Assembly: GCF_019311235.1 (NCBI RefSeq)
Contig: NZ_JAHWDF010000006.1
Location: 124,001 to 188,000 of the forward strand
Source of the DNA: Mesonia aestuariivivens
GTDB lineage: Bacteria; Bacteroidota; Bacteroidia; Flavobacteriales; Flavobacteriaceae
DNA: 64,000 nucleotides
Reading direction: 5' to 3'
Position numbers and translations under genes: made by a program. This document shows positions 24,624 through 34,451 of this stretch, in pieces (the stretch's first letter is position 1; the number at the start of each line of letters is the position of its first letter). The notes under the pieces were generated by a model. The model was not told where the DNA came from. It searched no databases and saw only the letters and a program-made list of their open reading frames with translations.

Positions 24624-25220
24624 CTAACAATCAGTTGTTCCGCAAACACTAGCGCTAAGAAATCCTCTTACCACGAAAATTCCAGCACAATCGCCATTTG
24701 ATTGTACATTTTCACTCAAAAACTCATTTGCCGCTTCAGCGACGCAACTTGATTTTACACAAGTATCTAATTCACTACTTCCTTTAGGACAACTAGCTAT
24801 TAGAGCTGGGGGAGCTGGCCCTCCTATATGTGGTGTATATTCTGGATTTGAAAAATCGTAAACTAATTTTTTATCTTGATATATACCGACTGAGGATACT
24901 ACAAGTGTATTATTAAGTACACCAATGTTAGCATTTACGGTATCACCATTATAAGTTTCTTTAATTGATTCCAATTCTTCAAAAAATGAATTGATAGCCC
25001 TAATTCTATCGTTATTTTCTACTGAAGCAAAATTTTCTAGTAAAATTCCATCAAATTTAATGGACATTTTCGAAAGATTAAGACTTAAATTAGAAAGGTT
25101 TAATTGTTCAGTTTTAATTGAGTTAGATTCCAAGTTTTCATTGGTTGAAATTTCTTCTTCACTGCAAGAGAAAAATAAAAATGATATTGCAATAAAAATA
25201 AATAAATGGTTAAATTTCAT
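24624..25220 (-). CDS. Cysteine-rich lipoprotein of unknown function
   Basis: 198 residues from the ATG at 25220, chosen because a signal peptide with lipobox FFSC (Cys19) follows directly. The mature N-terminal part is acidic (SEEEISTNENLES). The last 60 residues contain six Cys (in ASCPKG, DTCVKSSC, GDCAG, SVCGTTDC), probably forming disulfides after export. No family is recognised. An uninterrupted TA run lies 30-46 nt upstream of the start, and a strong terminator follows. Confidence 0.75.
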   Translation of the reverse strand: MKFNHLFIFIAISFLFFSCSEEEISTNENLESNSIKTEQLNLSNLSLNLSKMSIKFDGILLENFASVENNDRIRAINSFFEELESIKETYNGDTVNANIGVLNNTLVVSSVGIYQDKKLVYDFSNPEYTPHIGGPAPPALIASCPKGSSELDTCVKSSCVAEAANEFLSENVQSNGDCAGIFVVRGFLSASVCGTTDC

Positions 25221-25249
25221 AAATTTATATTTATAAGTTAATAACGCTA

Positions 25250-25266
25250 ATATATATATATATATT
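25250..25266. repeat. TA dinucleotide run upstream of the lipoprotein gene
   Basis: About eight TA units in the promoter region of the Cys-rich lipoprotein gene. Runs like this can change length by slippage. Confidence 0.85.
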
Positions 25267-25303
25267 GGTTTGAACAAATTTTAAAACTATTAATCTTCAC
25301 AAT

Positions 25304-26992
25304 TTAAATCCCTTTGGGGATGGCGTCAATTAATTTTTGAGTATATTCTTTTTTAGGATGCGCATAAATTTGATCGGCATCGCCACTTTCTACAATTTCA
25401 CCTTGATTCATCACTAATAATTGATCTGACATATATTTAACTACCGCCAAATCGTGTGAAATAAAAACATAGGTAAAGCCAAAATTTTCTTTCAGTTCAT
25501 TTAATAAATTTAGTACTTGTGCTTGAACAGAAATGTCTAAAGCCGAAACAGATTCGTCACAAACAATTAATTTAGGTTCTACCGCAATAGTTCTGGCAAT
25601 ACCAATACGTTGGCGTTGGCCGCCACTAAATTCGTGCGGATAACGGTAAAAATGACTTTCATCTAAACCAACACGATTCAACAATTCTAATGTTTTTTGT
25701 TTTCGCTCTTTGCTGTTTTTATGAAGGTTATGCACTTCCATAGGTTCCATAATGGCTTTGCCTACAGGAATTCTAGGATTTAAAGATGAAAACGGATCTT
25801 GAAAGATTAACTGAATTTCTTTCCGCAGCTTTCGTAATGCTGTTTTAGAAATTTTCGTAATGTCATTTCCTCGATAATAAACCTTTCCGCTGCTTGCTTT
25901 GTCAAGTTGCAAAATCACATTCCCTAAAGTCGATTTTCCGCAACCAGATTCACCTACCAAACCTAAAGTTTCTCCTTCATAAATTTTAAAACTCACATTG
26001 TTTACTGCTTTTACCGAGCTTTTCTGTTGAAATAAACTTGGATTACTCAAAAATTCTTTCTCTACATTAATCACTTCTAATAAAGGCTCTTGTGCGTAAA
26101 TTTTTTGATGACGCGCTTCTCGTTCTTCTTTAGTTTCGGTTTCTGTAGAAATGCTGTTTTCTAAAAAGTTTTTAACCGTAGGTAGTTTCTTTAAACGCTC
26201 TGTAGTAGATGGTTTAGAGGCTAAAAGCGCTTTAGTATAGGTTTCTTGAGGATGAAGAAATAATTTTTCAGCGGTATTTTGTTCTACAATTTTTCCTCGA
26301 TACATTACTACCACACGGTCTGAAATTTCTGAAACTAACGCCAAATCGTGAGAGATAAAAATTATACTCATTTCATTTTCTTGCTGAAGTGACTTTAACA
26401 ATAAGAGAATTTCTTTTTGCACGGTAACATCAAGAGCCGTAGTAGGCTCGTCTGCGATAAGAATTTTGGGTTTGCAAGCAATTGCCATGGCGATCATCAC
26501 TCGCTGTTTTTGTCCGCCACTTATCTGATGCGGATAAACATTATAAATACTTTCTGGACGAGGAAGTTTTACTTTTTCAAATAGACGAAGGGTTTCCGCT
26601 TTAGCTCCATTTTTAGAAAGCTGCGTATGTTGTAATAATATTTCGGTGACTTGAGGTCCGCATTTCATCGAAGGATTTAACGAACTCATTGGTTCTTGAA
26701 AAATCATTGAAATTTCTTTACCTCTAATATTTCGAAACTCATTTGCAGAAAGTTTGGAAAGGTCTTTTTGATTGTATAAAATTTCTCCTTCCGTAATTTT
26801 TGCTGTTGTGGGTAGCAAACCTAATACAGCAAGTGAGGTAAGCGATTTTCCAGATCCTGATTCTCCAACAATTCCTAAAATTTCATTTTTTTGAAGTTGA
26901 AAATTTAGTTGATATAACGTATCTCTAAACCCAGTTTCTGTGTTGAAACCAAGCGATAGATTTTTTAGTTGAAGAAGCGGTGTTAAATCCAT
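25304..26992 (-). CDS. Peptide/nickel-type ABC transporter ATPase, two fused ATPase domains
   Basis: 562 residues with two complete ABC ATPase units. The first has Walker A GESGSGKS (43-50) and signature SGGQKQR; the second has GESGCGKS (about 345-352) and SGGQRQR. This DppD-DppF (YejF/GsiA-like) fusion powers uptake of oligopeptides or similar substrates. The permease and substrate-binding genes are not in this window, so it must act with components encoded elsewhere. It is monocistronic here. Confidence 0.92.
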   Translation of the reverse strand: MDLTPLLQLKNLSLGFNTETGFRDTLYQLNFQLQKNEILGIVGESGSGKSLTSLAVLGLLPTTAKITEGEILYNQKDLSKLSANEFRNIRGKEISMIFQEPMSSLNPSMKCGPQVTEILLQHTQLSKNGAKAETLRLFEKVKLPRPESIYNVYPHQISGGQKQRVMIAMAIACKPKILIADEPTTALDVTVQKEILLLLKSLQQENEMSIIFISHDLALVSEISDRVVVMYRGKIVEQNTAEKLFLHPQETYTKALLASKPSTTERLKKLPTVKNFLENSISTETETKEEREARHQKIYAQEPLLEVINVEKEFLSNPSLFQQKSSVKAVNNVSFKIYEGETLGLVGESGCGKSTLGNVILQLDKASSGKVYYRGNDITKISKTALRKLRKEIQLIFQDPFSSLNPRIPVGKAIMEPMEVHNLHKNSKERKQKTLELLNRVGLDESHFYRYPHEFSGGQRQRIGIARTIAVEPKLIVCDESVSALDISVQAQVLNLLNELKENFGFTYVFISHDLAVVKYMSDQLLVMNQGEIVESGDADQIYAHPKKEYTQKLIDAIPKGI

Positions 26993-27078
26993 AAGTAATA
27001 ATATAGGTTTTCATTGAAGTCTATCGGTGAATGCAAAAAAGTTCTTATTTGTTAATTCAAAGAATAAACATAAATGTT

Positions 27079-27795
27079 TTAATTTACAGAAACGATTTCA
27101 TCTTCATTCAATAAATTTTCTTGTCTAAATTTTAATATAATTTGAGCTATGGCCACTACGTCTCTTTCACAATAAGCTACAATTCTGCTCAGGCTTTTTT
27201 CGTTGTAATAAACGTCTCTAACTTGGGCACCATCAATGTCTTCTTTTGGAGAAGGAATACCTAATATATGGGTTAAGAGTTTTAATGAAGTATAATGTTT
27301 ATAATCGCCAAATTTCCATAATTCTAAGGTATCTAAATGAGGAACTTCCCAAGGTTTTTTACCAAAAAGATTGAGTTTTATTGGTAACTCAATCTCGTGA
27401 ATGAGCATACGGCGAGCAATAAAAGGAAAATCGAACTCTTTGCCATTGTGCGCACAAAGCAGGTGATTGGATTTGTTGAAATAGTTATTAAGCAGTTTTT
27501 TAAATTCTTTTAAAAGTTGCTGCTCTTCGCCCTGAAAAGAAGTGATTCTAAACGTTCTTTCCTCATTTTTAAAAGTAAAATAACCTACAGAGATGCAAAC
27601 AATCTTTCCAAATTCTGCCCATATGCCTGCACGATCATAAAATTCTTTTGCTGTAAATTCATCTTTGCGCTGGTATTGTGTTTTATCTTCCCAAAGCAGT
27701 TTTTTTTCATTGCTTAATTCTTCAAAACTTTCGAATTCTGGTATCGTTTCAATATCTAAAAAAAGGATATTTTCTATTTTCAGTTTTTTAAGCAT
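27079..27795 (-). CDS. Predicted 3'-5' exonuclease, DEDDy/PolB-exonuclease type
   Basis: 238 residues, ribonuclease H-like fold. Exo motifs are visible: FLD14-I-E16 (ExoI), AHNGKEFD122FPF (ExoII) and Y208-CER-D212 (ExoIII, the YxxxD form). It resembles the family annotated as 3'-5' exonuclease related to the DNA polymerase B exonuclease domain. It is the third gene after a serine hydrolase and a DUF4153 protein, with a 12-nt gap, so it is probably co-transcribed. Confidence 0.85.
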   Translation of the reverse strand: MLKKLKIENILFLDIETIPEFESFEELSNEKKLLWEDKTQYQRKDEFTAKEFYDRAGIWAEFGKIVCISVGYFTFKNEERTFRITSFQGEEQQLLKEFKKLLNNYFNKSNHLLCAHNGKEFDFPFIARRMLIHEIELPIKLNLFGKKPWEVPHLDTLELWKFGDYKHYTSLKLLTHILGIPSPKEDIDGAQVRDVYYNEKSLSRIVAYCERDVVAIAQIILKFRQENLLNEDEIVSVN

Positions 27796-27807
27796 GGTTC
27801 TGAAATT

Positions 27808-29550
27808 TTAGATTTTTTTATAGGCAATAATCACGTAAACGCTAATATTTTCTATTTTTACTTTATTGTTTTTATTTGTACCTCCAAGACTGATGATAAT
27901 TACCTTAAATTTCCCAATATCGTTCGTGATTTCATATTTAAAGTTATCTTTTGGGATGTTGTTTAACGATTGATATTTTTTAAGTTTCTTTTTAATATCA
28001 TCACCAATATTTTTCTTGAAAAGTTCATTCCCTTCGAATCTAAGTATAATATCATGGTGATTGATATTTAGCTCATATTTAGATTTACTCTTTGATTTTG
28101 TATACGTTTTTGAAGAAATATCTAGAAATTTATCATACCCACTTATATTAATTTCACTGCCTTTATCGTAATTATGATAATAAAAGTTATTATGGTAATA
28201 ACTACTATGACTACCTTTTTTATAATTTCCTCTTCCATAAATAGAATCTAATAAATAATTACCTGCATCAAATGAATTATTAATGTAACTAGTTTCAAAA
28301 CCAATATTTTTATCAATCAAATGAAGTTTTTCTCTTTGTTTAAGATAGCTTGCAATGCTAGTGAATCTACTTACTTCTTCTACAGATAATTGCTGTTTTC
28401 CATTTTTGGTTTTTTGTATTAAGGTTGAAACCTCATTTGCTTGTGCATTTAGTGAAACCTGAAAAGCGCTCCATGGACCAAAAATACTAAACAAGCAAAG
28501 TAAAAATAGGCTTATAGGTAAAACGGATAATTTTTTTTCTTTGCTAATAAGTGCAAATAAGCTTACCCCAAGCACCCAGATGGCTAATAATAAAAGAAAA
28601 TACCTGTTTTCAGTAAAATTATACGCTTCAATTCTGGTAAAAATGGCTATAAATAATAAGATGAATAAAGGAAATAATGAAAAATATAATACCGGATAGA
28701 ACTTATTAATTATTAGGTTTTTATGTTGCTTGCGAATGGGTTCAATAATTATATGAATTATAAAACCAACAATAGAGAGAATACTAATTAAATATGAAAC
28801 CCATCCTTTCGGGAGTTCCCAGATGAATAATATTTTTAAAGAATATGCATAGACAATAACCAAATACAAAATGATAATAGGAATCAAAATATATTTAATA
28901 AGAACATCTAGCGCTTTAGAATAGTGCAGTTCTTTAGTGTGATGAATATCTTTAGGAAAGTCTGATAAGTAGATAAACGTATTGATAATACCAATACAAA
29001 AAACAAATAATTCAGTATAAACTTTCCATTCAATATCAATTGAAAAAAGATTTTCAACAGCCAATAAAGCTAACGATAATCCCAAATAAATTATTGTTGT
29101 AAATAGAATACTTCTCGCAATAGCAATAATAATTCTTTGCAAGTAATTCCAGTAATCAACTATATTCCAATAAAAAATAAATGGGGCAAAAAATATAAAA
29201 ATATGTCCGGCCAAAAGCAAGATAAACCATCTTGTAAAAGTGATGACGTTTGCATTATCGTAGGAGGGAAGTGTAAAATAGTAAGTGATTAACAATAATA
29301 TAATTACAAGCTTGATGGTCCACCCTGTTTTTTTGTTGTAAATACTTTCTTTTAAAAATTGACTGGCAATTAACCAGCTTACGCCTAATGAAAGTATAAG
29401 CATTTCTTTATATGCAGACCTAAATATGTTAACCTCTAATTGAATAAGCGCTATAATCAAAAGGCTCCCAGCAACTGCCCATAATAAAGTTATAGGAAAG
29501 CGCTTAAAAGCCAAGTTCATTTTTGAAGGCAGTTCTTTAAAATAACTCAT
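27808..29550 (-). CDS. DUF4153-type polytopic membrane protein
   Basis: 580 residues with about ten hydrophobic segments in the first 370 residues and a hydrophilic C-terminal domain of about 200 residues (Lys/Tyr/Asn-rich, probably outside the cytosol). It fits the DUF4153 family, whose function is unknown. The ATG overlaps the stop of the serine hydrolase gene (4 nt), so the two are coupled. Confidence 0.75.
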   Translation of the reverse strand: MSYFKELPSKMNLAFKRFPITLLWAVAGSLLIIALIQLEVNIFRSAYKEMLILSLGVSWLIASQFLKESIYNKKTGWTIKLVIILLLITYYFTLPSYDNANVITFTRWFILLLAGHIFIFFAPFIFYWNIVDYWNYLQRIIIAIARSILFTTIIYLGLSLALLAVENLFSIDIEWKVYTELFVFCIGIINTFIYLSDFPKDIHHTKELHYSKALDVLIKYILIPIIILYLVIVYAYSLKILFIWELPKGWVSYLISILSIVGFIIHIIIEPIRKQHKNLIINKFYPVLYFSLFPLFILLFIAIFTRIEAYNFTENRYFLLLLAIWVLGVSLFALISKEKKLSVLPISLFLLCLFSIFGPWSAFQVSLNAQANEVSTLIQKTKNGKQQLSVEEVSRFTSIASYLKQREKLHLIDKNIGFETSYINNSFDAGNYLLDSIYGRGNYKKGSHSSYYHNNFYYHNYDKGSEINISGYDKFLDISSKTYTKSKSKSKYELNINHHDIILRFEGNELFKKNIGDDIKKKLKKYQSLNNIPKDNFKYEITNDIGKFKVIIISLGGTNKNNKVKIENISVYVIIAYKKI

Positions 29551-30692
29551 AAGTTTTCTTTCAGCATATTATAACTCTCTTCGATATACATATAAAAATC
29601 TTCTGTAAAATTTTTAGCTTCTAATTTCTTACCACGTTGGTGACCTAATCTAACGATAATTAAATCATCTTCAGGAATGCTAATCACATATTGTCCCAAA
29701 ATACCGCGCATCGCAAAAATTTTCTTATCCATAAAATTGCTCAACCAAAAACCGTAACCGTAAAACGGCGCTTCTTCAAATCTAGGTTCTATAGATTTTT
29801 GTACAAAACTAGAGTCTAGTAATTGTTTACCTTTAAAATTTCCTTGGTGGGCATAAAGCTGACCAATTTTAGCAAAATCTCTGGCATTGCTGGCAATACA
29901 ACAAAAGGCTTTTTCCATACCACTTTCTTCACTATCTAATTGCCAAAGTGCATTTTTATGCATTCCCAAAGGTTTCCAAAAACTTTCTGAAAGGTATTGA
30001 GATAGGTTTTTACTGGTAGCTTTTTCAATTACCATACCTAATAACTCAATGTTTCCACTAAGGTATTTAAATGCTTGCCCCGGTTTTTCACTTACTTTTA
30101 AATTAAGTATTAATTCTCGAATATCACTATCTAAATAAGATCGTGCTGTCATCCCTAGCGGATTGTAATAATCTTCTTTCCAATTAAGTCCGCTTGCCAT
30201 AGAAGAAAGATCGCCAACGGTTAAGCGAGTGTCAAATTGCGGATAAAAATCTGAAACCGATTGTTCTAAATTTTTAATATAACCATCTCTAATGGCTTTT
30301 CCTAAAAGTGCAGATGTAATACTTTTTGCCATTGAAAAAGAATTGGTTTTAGAATCTTCCGAATAATTTTCGGCATAATCTTCATACCAAATGCTATCAT
30401 TTTTGATAATAAGAAAAGCAATTGTACCTAATTCTTTATTTGTTTGCTGAAGTTTTGGAGTTGCTTCTACAGCGTTATAATTAACATGTAACGGCCAAGT
30501 TTTTGGCGTTTCAGCAGCGATAGTTCTGTTATCAAAATTTGGATAATCGTCAATATAGGCGGTTTTATGCCCTTTTAAATAAGTAATGCGTATGCCTTTT
30601 AATAAGTATGCTTTATCAAAAGCAAACAATAAACCAACTGCAATGATTAAAATTGTGAGTAGGCCAATACTAATTCTTTTTATAATTTTCAT
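29547..30692 (-). CDS. Serine hydrolase, beta-lactamase class C-like
   Basis: 381 residues with one N-terminal membrane anchor (about 7-27). The catalytic motif S120-MAK123 is clear, the Tyr motif is Y210-LSGN, and a late H-x-x-G element (GHQRGKK) is where the KTG-like triad would be. The family includes DD-peptidases, esterases and lactamases, so the activity is undetermined; the domain faces the periplasm. It heads the operon with the DUF4153 protein and the exonuclease. Confidence 0.88.
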   Translation of the reverse strand: MKIIKRISIGLLTILIIAVGLLFAFDKAYLLKGIRITYLKGHKTAYIDDYPNFDNRTIAAETPKTWPLHVNYNAVEATPKLQQTNKELGTIAFLIIKNDSIWYEDYAENYSEDSKTNSFSMAKSITSALLGKAIRDGYIKNLEQSVSDFYPQFDTRLTVGDLSSMASGLNWKEDYYNPLGMTARSYLDSDIRELILNLKVSEKPGQAFKYLSGNIELLGMVIEKATSKNLSQYLSESFWKPLGMHKNALWQLDSEESGMEKAFCCIASNARDFAKIGQLYAHQGNFKGKQLLDSSFVQKSIEPRFEEAPFYGYGFWLSNFMDKKIFAMRGILGQYVISIPEDDLIIVRLGHQRGKKLEAKNFTEDFYMYIEESYNMLKENL

Positions 30693-30766
30693 CGAAATCT
30701 TTTAGTTCTTCTAAAATAAGCATTTCGATCGATAATGGAAGATTTCAATATATTAAACTCTAGTTT

Positions 30767-31240
30767 TCAAAAAAGAGATTGTTGTGGTGAGGGGCTTTCA
30801 TGATCTAATAACCATTTTTTCCGCCAAAGTCCGCCAGCATAACCAGTTAGTGAACCATCGCTTCCAATTACCCGATGACAAGGAACTACAATCCATAATG
30901 GATTTTTACCATTAGCCGCAGCCACTGCCCGAATCGCTTTTACGTCACCTATTTTTTTAGAAATCTCGAGGTATGAAACGGTTTTTCCGTGAGGAATTTC
31001 TACTAATGCTTTCCAAACTTTTTGTTGAAATTCAGTTCCCTTTAAATTTGTTTTAAAAGTAAATTCTTTTCGTATTCCTTTAAAATATTCTTGTAATTGA
31101 AGGGTAGCTTTTTTTAATTCAGTAGGGATTTCTGTAGTAATAAAATCAGTATCGTTAGCGATATAAACTTTAGAAACTCCATGTTCATTTCCTTCAATTT
31201 TAGCAATGCCTAGTGGAGTTTTAATTATCGCTTTTTTCAT
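30767..31240 (-). CDS. ogt: Methylated-DNA-[protein]-cysteine S-methyltransferase
   Basis: 157 residues. The acceptor cysteine is C121 in VVPCHRVIG, preceded by the DNA-binding helix-turn-helix region (GKTVSYLEISKKIG and RAVAAANGKNP). It repairs O6-alkylguanine by one-time transfer to Cys. Its start overlaps the end of the CorC-like gene by 20 nt. Confidence 0.95.
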   Translation of the reverse strand: MKKAIIKTPLGIAKIEGNEHGVSKVYIANDTDFITTEIPTELKKATLQLQEYFKGIRKEFTFKTNLKGTEFQQKVWKALVEIPHGKTVSYLEISKKIGDVKAIRAVAAANGKNPLWIVVPCHRVIGSDGSLTGYAGGLWRKKWLLDHESPSPQQSLF

Positions 31241-32336
31241 TTGAATCTTCTGAAACTTTTTCTTTTTTGTTTTCTTTAGGGTGAGAAATGATTCCGAGGT
31301 TTTTAGAGCGTTTTTCCCAGTTTTGCCGTGCTAGATGCTGCATATCTGCAATGTTGTCGTTTTCATCCATAATTTCAAGCCCGAGCAAAGTTTCAATCAC
31401 ATCTTCCATGGTAATCACTCCTACGGTATTTCCAAATTCATCGGTAACCACGGCAATATGAGCTCTTTTTTCTATAAGGATATCAAATAAATGTTGAATA
31501 GGAGTTTGTGCTTGGGTTATCAATAATTCACGTTTAATAGATGATAAAGGTTGATTACCATTACTATTTATAATTTCTTCTAAAAAATCATCTCTTAAAA
31601 TAAAACCGGTGATGTTGTTAGGACGATTTTTGTAGATTGGTATTCTAGAAAATTTTAATTTTTTATGTTGCTTGTGGAAATCTTCAATAGCCATTTTTTC
31701 ATCTGCAGAGATAACCACAGAGAAAGGTGTCATTACATCTTTGGCTAAAATAGATTTATAGAGCATTAGATTTTTAATAAACTTAGATTCACTTTTCTCA
31801 AAAACTCCTTCTTTTTCAGCAGCATCTGTTAATGCCATAAACTCTTCTTTACTCATATGATTGCCATGCGTAGATTTACCGATGAGTCGAGTAAACAACA
31901 TTAAAATCCATAAAACACCTAAGTATCTTAAAGGAAAAAGAATAGCGGTTAATGCTTTTGAAGTGAAATTACCTAACGATTTCCAATAATTGGCGCCAAT
32001 TGTTTTAGGTATAATTTCTGAAACAATTAAAATAAGAAGGGTCATAATTGTAGAAACAATACCTACAGAATTATTACCGCTACCAAAAGTTTTTTCTGCT
32101 TGAACTCCAACTAAAATTGCACCTACTGTATGGGCAACAGTATTTAAAGTTAAAATAGCAATTAATGGTTGATCTACATCTTTTTTAAATTTTTCTAAAG
32201 TGGTAGCAAAAGATTTACCTTCTTTCTTTTTAATTCTTATATAAGTTGGTGTTACACTTAAAAGCGTAGCTTCTAATACAGAACATAGAAAAGAAATACA
32301 AATAGAAAGTAAGGCGTAAACAATTAGTAATGTCAT
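31221..32336 (-). CDS. CNNM/CorC-type transporter-associated protein (DUF21 + CBS pair)
   Basis: 371 residues. Residues 1-180 are a DUF21 membrane domain with four hydrophobic segments (ISFLCSVLEATLLSVTPTYI at the start). A CBS pair follows at about 195-330 (DVMTPFSVVISADEKM and VVTDEFGNTVGVITMEDVIE). The usual C-terminal CorC_HlyC domain is missing and is replaced by a short charged tail ending EKSDN. The family is linked to Mg2+/Co2+ efflux. Confidence 0.88.
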   Translation of the reverse strand: MTLLIVYALLSICISFLCSVLEATLLSVTPTYIRIKKKEGKSFATTLEKFKKDVDQPLIAILTLNTVAHTVGAILVGVQAEKTFGSGNNSVGIVSTIMTLLILIVSEIIPKTIGANYWKSLGNFTSKALTAILFPLRYLGVLWILMLFTRLIGKSTHGNHMSKEEFMALTDAAEKEGVFEKSESKFIKNLMLYKSILAKDVMTPFSVVISADEKMAIEDFHKQHKKLKFSRIPIYKNRPNNITGFILRDDFLEEIINSNGNQPLSSIKRELLITQAQTPIQHLFDILIEKRAHIAVVTDEFGNTVGVITMEDVIETLLGLEIMDENDNIADMQHLARQNWEKRSKNLGIISHPKENKKEKVSEDSNEKSDN

Positions 32337-32408
32337 CTTGAAGTGGTTATAGCGACAAGGTATAAATTAATTGCAGAAGCTCTTCTTAAAAAGAAACTAA
32401 AATTTATA

Positions 32409-32449
32409 AGAAAGACATCCCCGAGTGGGGTAATCGGGGAGTCTTTCTA
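32409..32449 (-). terminator. Strong hairpin between the 149-residue gene and the CorC-like gene
   Basis: AGAAAGACATCCCCGA (32409-32424) pairs with TCGGGGAGTCTTTCT (32434-32448) with a one-base bulge. The T-run on the minus strand is weak, so attenuation or processing is also possible. Confidence 0.65.
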
Positions 32450-32451
32450 GG

Positions 32452-32901
32452 TTAAGCTTTTTGAATTGTGCCTAACCATTTTTTAGCCGTATTTAAATAA
32501 ACTGCAGCATCTGCAGAAATATTGTCTTCGTCTTTATAAAATACAATTTCTTTGACTCCAAAATGTCCAGATAGTTTAACCTTTATTTCTTTTATTTCAG
32601 AGGTTTTTTTACCTGGCGCAATAAGCTGACTGTGATGAATTTCTGAAAGCGAAAGTTGTTCTATATGTTCAGGATGATAGGTGTCACCAAGCAGCAAAAC
32701 TTTTTTTACCTGATCAAAGCCTAAGAAAGACCAGTAATTAATTTCTGTGCTAGTAAGGTTTAAGCTATTAGTTTTTGCAACCTCTTTTAGCTTTTGCTGA
32801 TATTTATGCTGAAATTTTTTTTGTTTTAAGATGATAAATATAAGGGGAGCCATAAAAAGTACTAAAAAGAAAACCCCTATGATGATAGAAGATGTATCCA
32901 T
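32452..32901 (-). CDS. Membrane-anchored protein of unknown function
   Basis: 149 residues. One membrane segment spans about 6-25, then a basic coiled stretch (KQKKFQHKYQQKLKEVAK), then a soluble domain of about 100 residues facing the cytosol. No family is recognised. It is separated from the CorC-like gene by a strong hairpin. Confidence 0.7.
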   Translation of the reverse strand: MDTSSIIIGVFFLVLFMAPLIFIILKQKKFQHKYQQKLKEVAKTNSLNLTSTEINYWSFLGFDQVKKVLLLGDTYHPEHIEQLSLSEIHHSQLIAPGKKTSEIKEIKVKLSGHFGVKEIVFYKDEDNISADAAVYLNTAKKWLGTIQKA

Positions 32902-33010
32902 AATAAATAATATTTTGCACTAACAATACTGCTAGATGCGATTAAATAATAAATTTGATTATCAGCTTGTTATATTTAAGCTGAATAAATTTTAGGGTAG
33001 GATACTTTTT

Positions 33011-33373
33011 TCAGAAGAAAAAATGGAAAGGGTAAATGTGTTGGAGAACTTTTTTTCTACGGTCTTCTTTATTGGTGAGATTTCTAGAAGAATTGAATAG
33101 CGAGTTTTCTCGCGCTTGAAAACTTATATGATTTAAGTTTCCTGAAAAAGAAAAATTTTCTGAGTCAGAGAGATCTTCCGTATCAATGACGAAATTAACA
33201 TCATCTTCAATAAAAACATTTTGTTGAAAATGTGAGTTTTTGAGTTCGTACTTGTTTTTTGAAACTTCTGTCAGTTCCGCTTGGTTAAAATCATTTTGTA
33301 TGGCAGCCCAAGCGGGAAGCCATACAAAACAACAAGTAACAAGTACTAATATATATTTAATTGAATTTTTCAA
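33011..33373 (-). CDS. Small exported protein of unknown function
   Basis: 120 residues with a signal peptide (about 1-23, ending AWAA). The mature part is acidic in the middle, with a basic-aromatic end (EDRRKKVLQHIYPFHFFF). No domain is recognised. Its perfect -7 box lies at the very end of hemB, so it is expressed separately from the heme operon. Confidence 0.65.
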   Translation of the reverse strand: MKNSIKYILVLVTCCFVWLPAWAAIQNDFNQAELTEVSKNKYELKNSHFQQNVFIEDDVNFVIDTEDLSDSENFSFSGNLNHISFQARENSLFNSSRNLTNKEDRRKKVLQHIYPFHFFF

Positions 33374-33413
33374 TTTAAAAATTTCATCTCAAACTACTTA
33401 GCTAATGATGTGC

Positions 33414-33421
33414 CAAAGTTA
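33414..33421 (-). promoter_or_regulatory. -7 box for the small exported protein gene
   Basis: Minus-strand TAACTTTG, overlapping the hemB stop codon and 40 nt before the ATG at 33373. Confidence 0.55.
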
Positions 33422-34414
33422 ATCATTTAATAATTTGGCAGCGTGTTTTGCAAAATAAGTTGAAATAATGCTAGCTCCAGCTCTTTTAATGGCTGTTAAT
33501 TGTTCTAATAAGACAGCATCGTGATCTATCCAACCTTTTTCTGATGCTGCTTTAATCATCGCATATTCACCAGAAACTTGGTAGACTGCTACTGGTACGT
33601 TAACTGCATTTTTAACTTCTCTTACTACATCTAGATAACATAATCCTGGTTTAACCATTACAATATCTGCACCTTCTTCTACATCGTGAATGGCTTCTTT
33701 AATGGCTTCGGTACGGTTGGCAAAATCCATCTGATATGTTTTTTTATCTTTTGGCACTTTTACAGTACTGTCTTTTGGAGCAGAATCTAAGGCATCACGA
33801 AACGGGCCGTAAAATGCAGAGGCGTATTTGGCGCTGTAACTCATGATACCCACGTTAGAAAATCCGTTTTCTTCTAAGCCATTTCTTATGGATAAAATTC
33901 TACCATCCATCATATCGCTAGGCGCAATAAAATCTGCTCCAGCTTCAGCGTGGCTAATACTCATTTTAGTTAAAGCATCATTTGTAGGGTCGTTAGCAAT
34001 TTGTCCATTTTCAATAATGCCGTCATGACCATAAATAGAATAAGGATCTAAGGCAACATCTGGCATTACAATCATTTCTGGGACAGCATCTTTAATAGCT
34101 TTAATGGTTTGTTGCATTAAGCCATCTTTGTTCCAAGCTTCTTTCCCTGTATTGTCTTTTAAATCTTCACTTACTTTGGCATAAAGATTAACCGCTTTTA
34201 CGCCTAAAGACCATAATTCTTTTACTTCTTGTACAGTACCATCTAAAGATTGACGGTAAACTCCCGGCATAGAAGGTACTTCTGTTTTTATTCCTTTTCC
34301 TTCGGTTACAAACATAGGGCACATAAAATCTTGTGGACTTACGTTTGTTTCTCTTACTAAACTTCTAATCGATTCGTTGGTACGTAATCTTCTATTTCTT
34401 TGTAGTGGGAACAT
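33419..34414 (-). CDS. hemB: Porphobilinogen synthase (delta-aminolevulinate dehydratase)
   Basis: 331 residues. The two Schiff-base lysines are K196 (SYSAKYAS) and K255 (VMVKPGLCY). The metal segment reads DVALDPYSIYGHDG, the Cys-poor form found in Mg-dependent rather than zinc-dependent enzymes. It condenses two aminolevulinates to porphobilinogen. It is last in the heme operon, after hemF and a broken S23 gene. Confidence 0.96.
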   Translation of the reverse strand: MFPLQRNRRLRTNESIRSLVRETNVSPQDFMCPMFVTEGKGIKTEVPSMPGVYRQSLDGTVQEVKELWSLGVKAVNLYAKVSEDLKDNTGKEAWNKDGLMQQTIKAIKDAVPEMIVMPDVALDPYSIYGHDGIIENGQIANDPTNDALTKMSISHAEAGADFIAPSDMMDGRILSIRNGLEENGFSNVGIMSYSAKYASAFYGPFRDALDSAPKDSTVKVPKDKKTYQMDFANRTEAIKEAIHDVEEGADIVMVKPGLCYLDVVREVKNAVNVPVAVYQVSGEYAMIKAASEKGWIDHDAVLLEQLTAIKRAGASIISTYFAKHAAKLLND

Positions 34415-34451
34415 AATTTATTTAAAAAATTTAGCTGTTAGCTTCTCGCAA

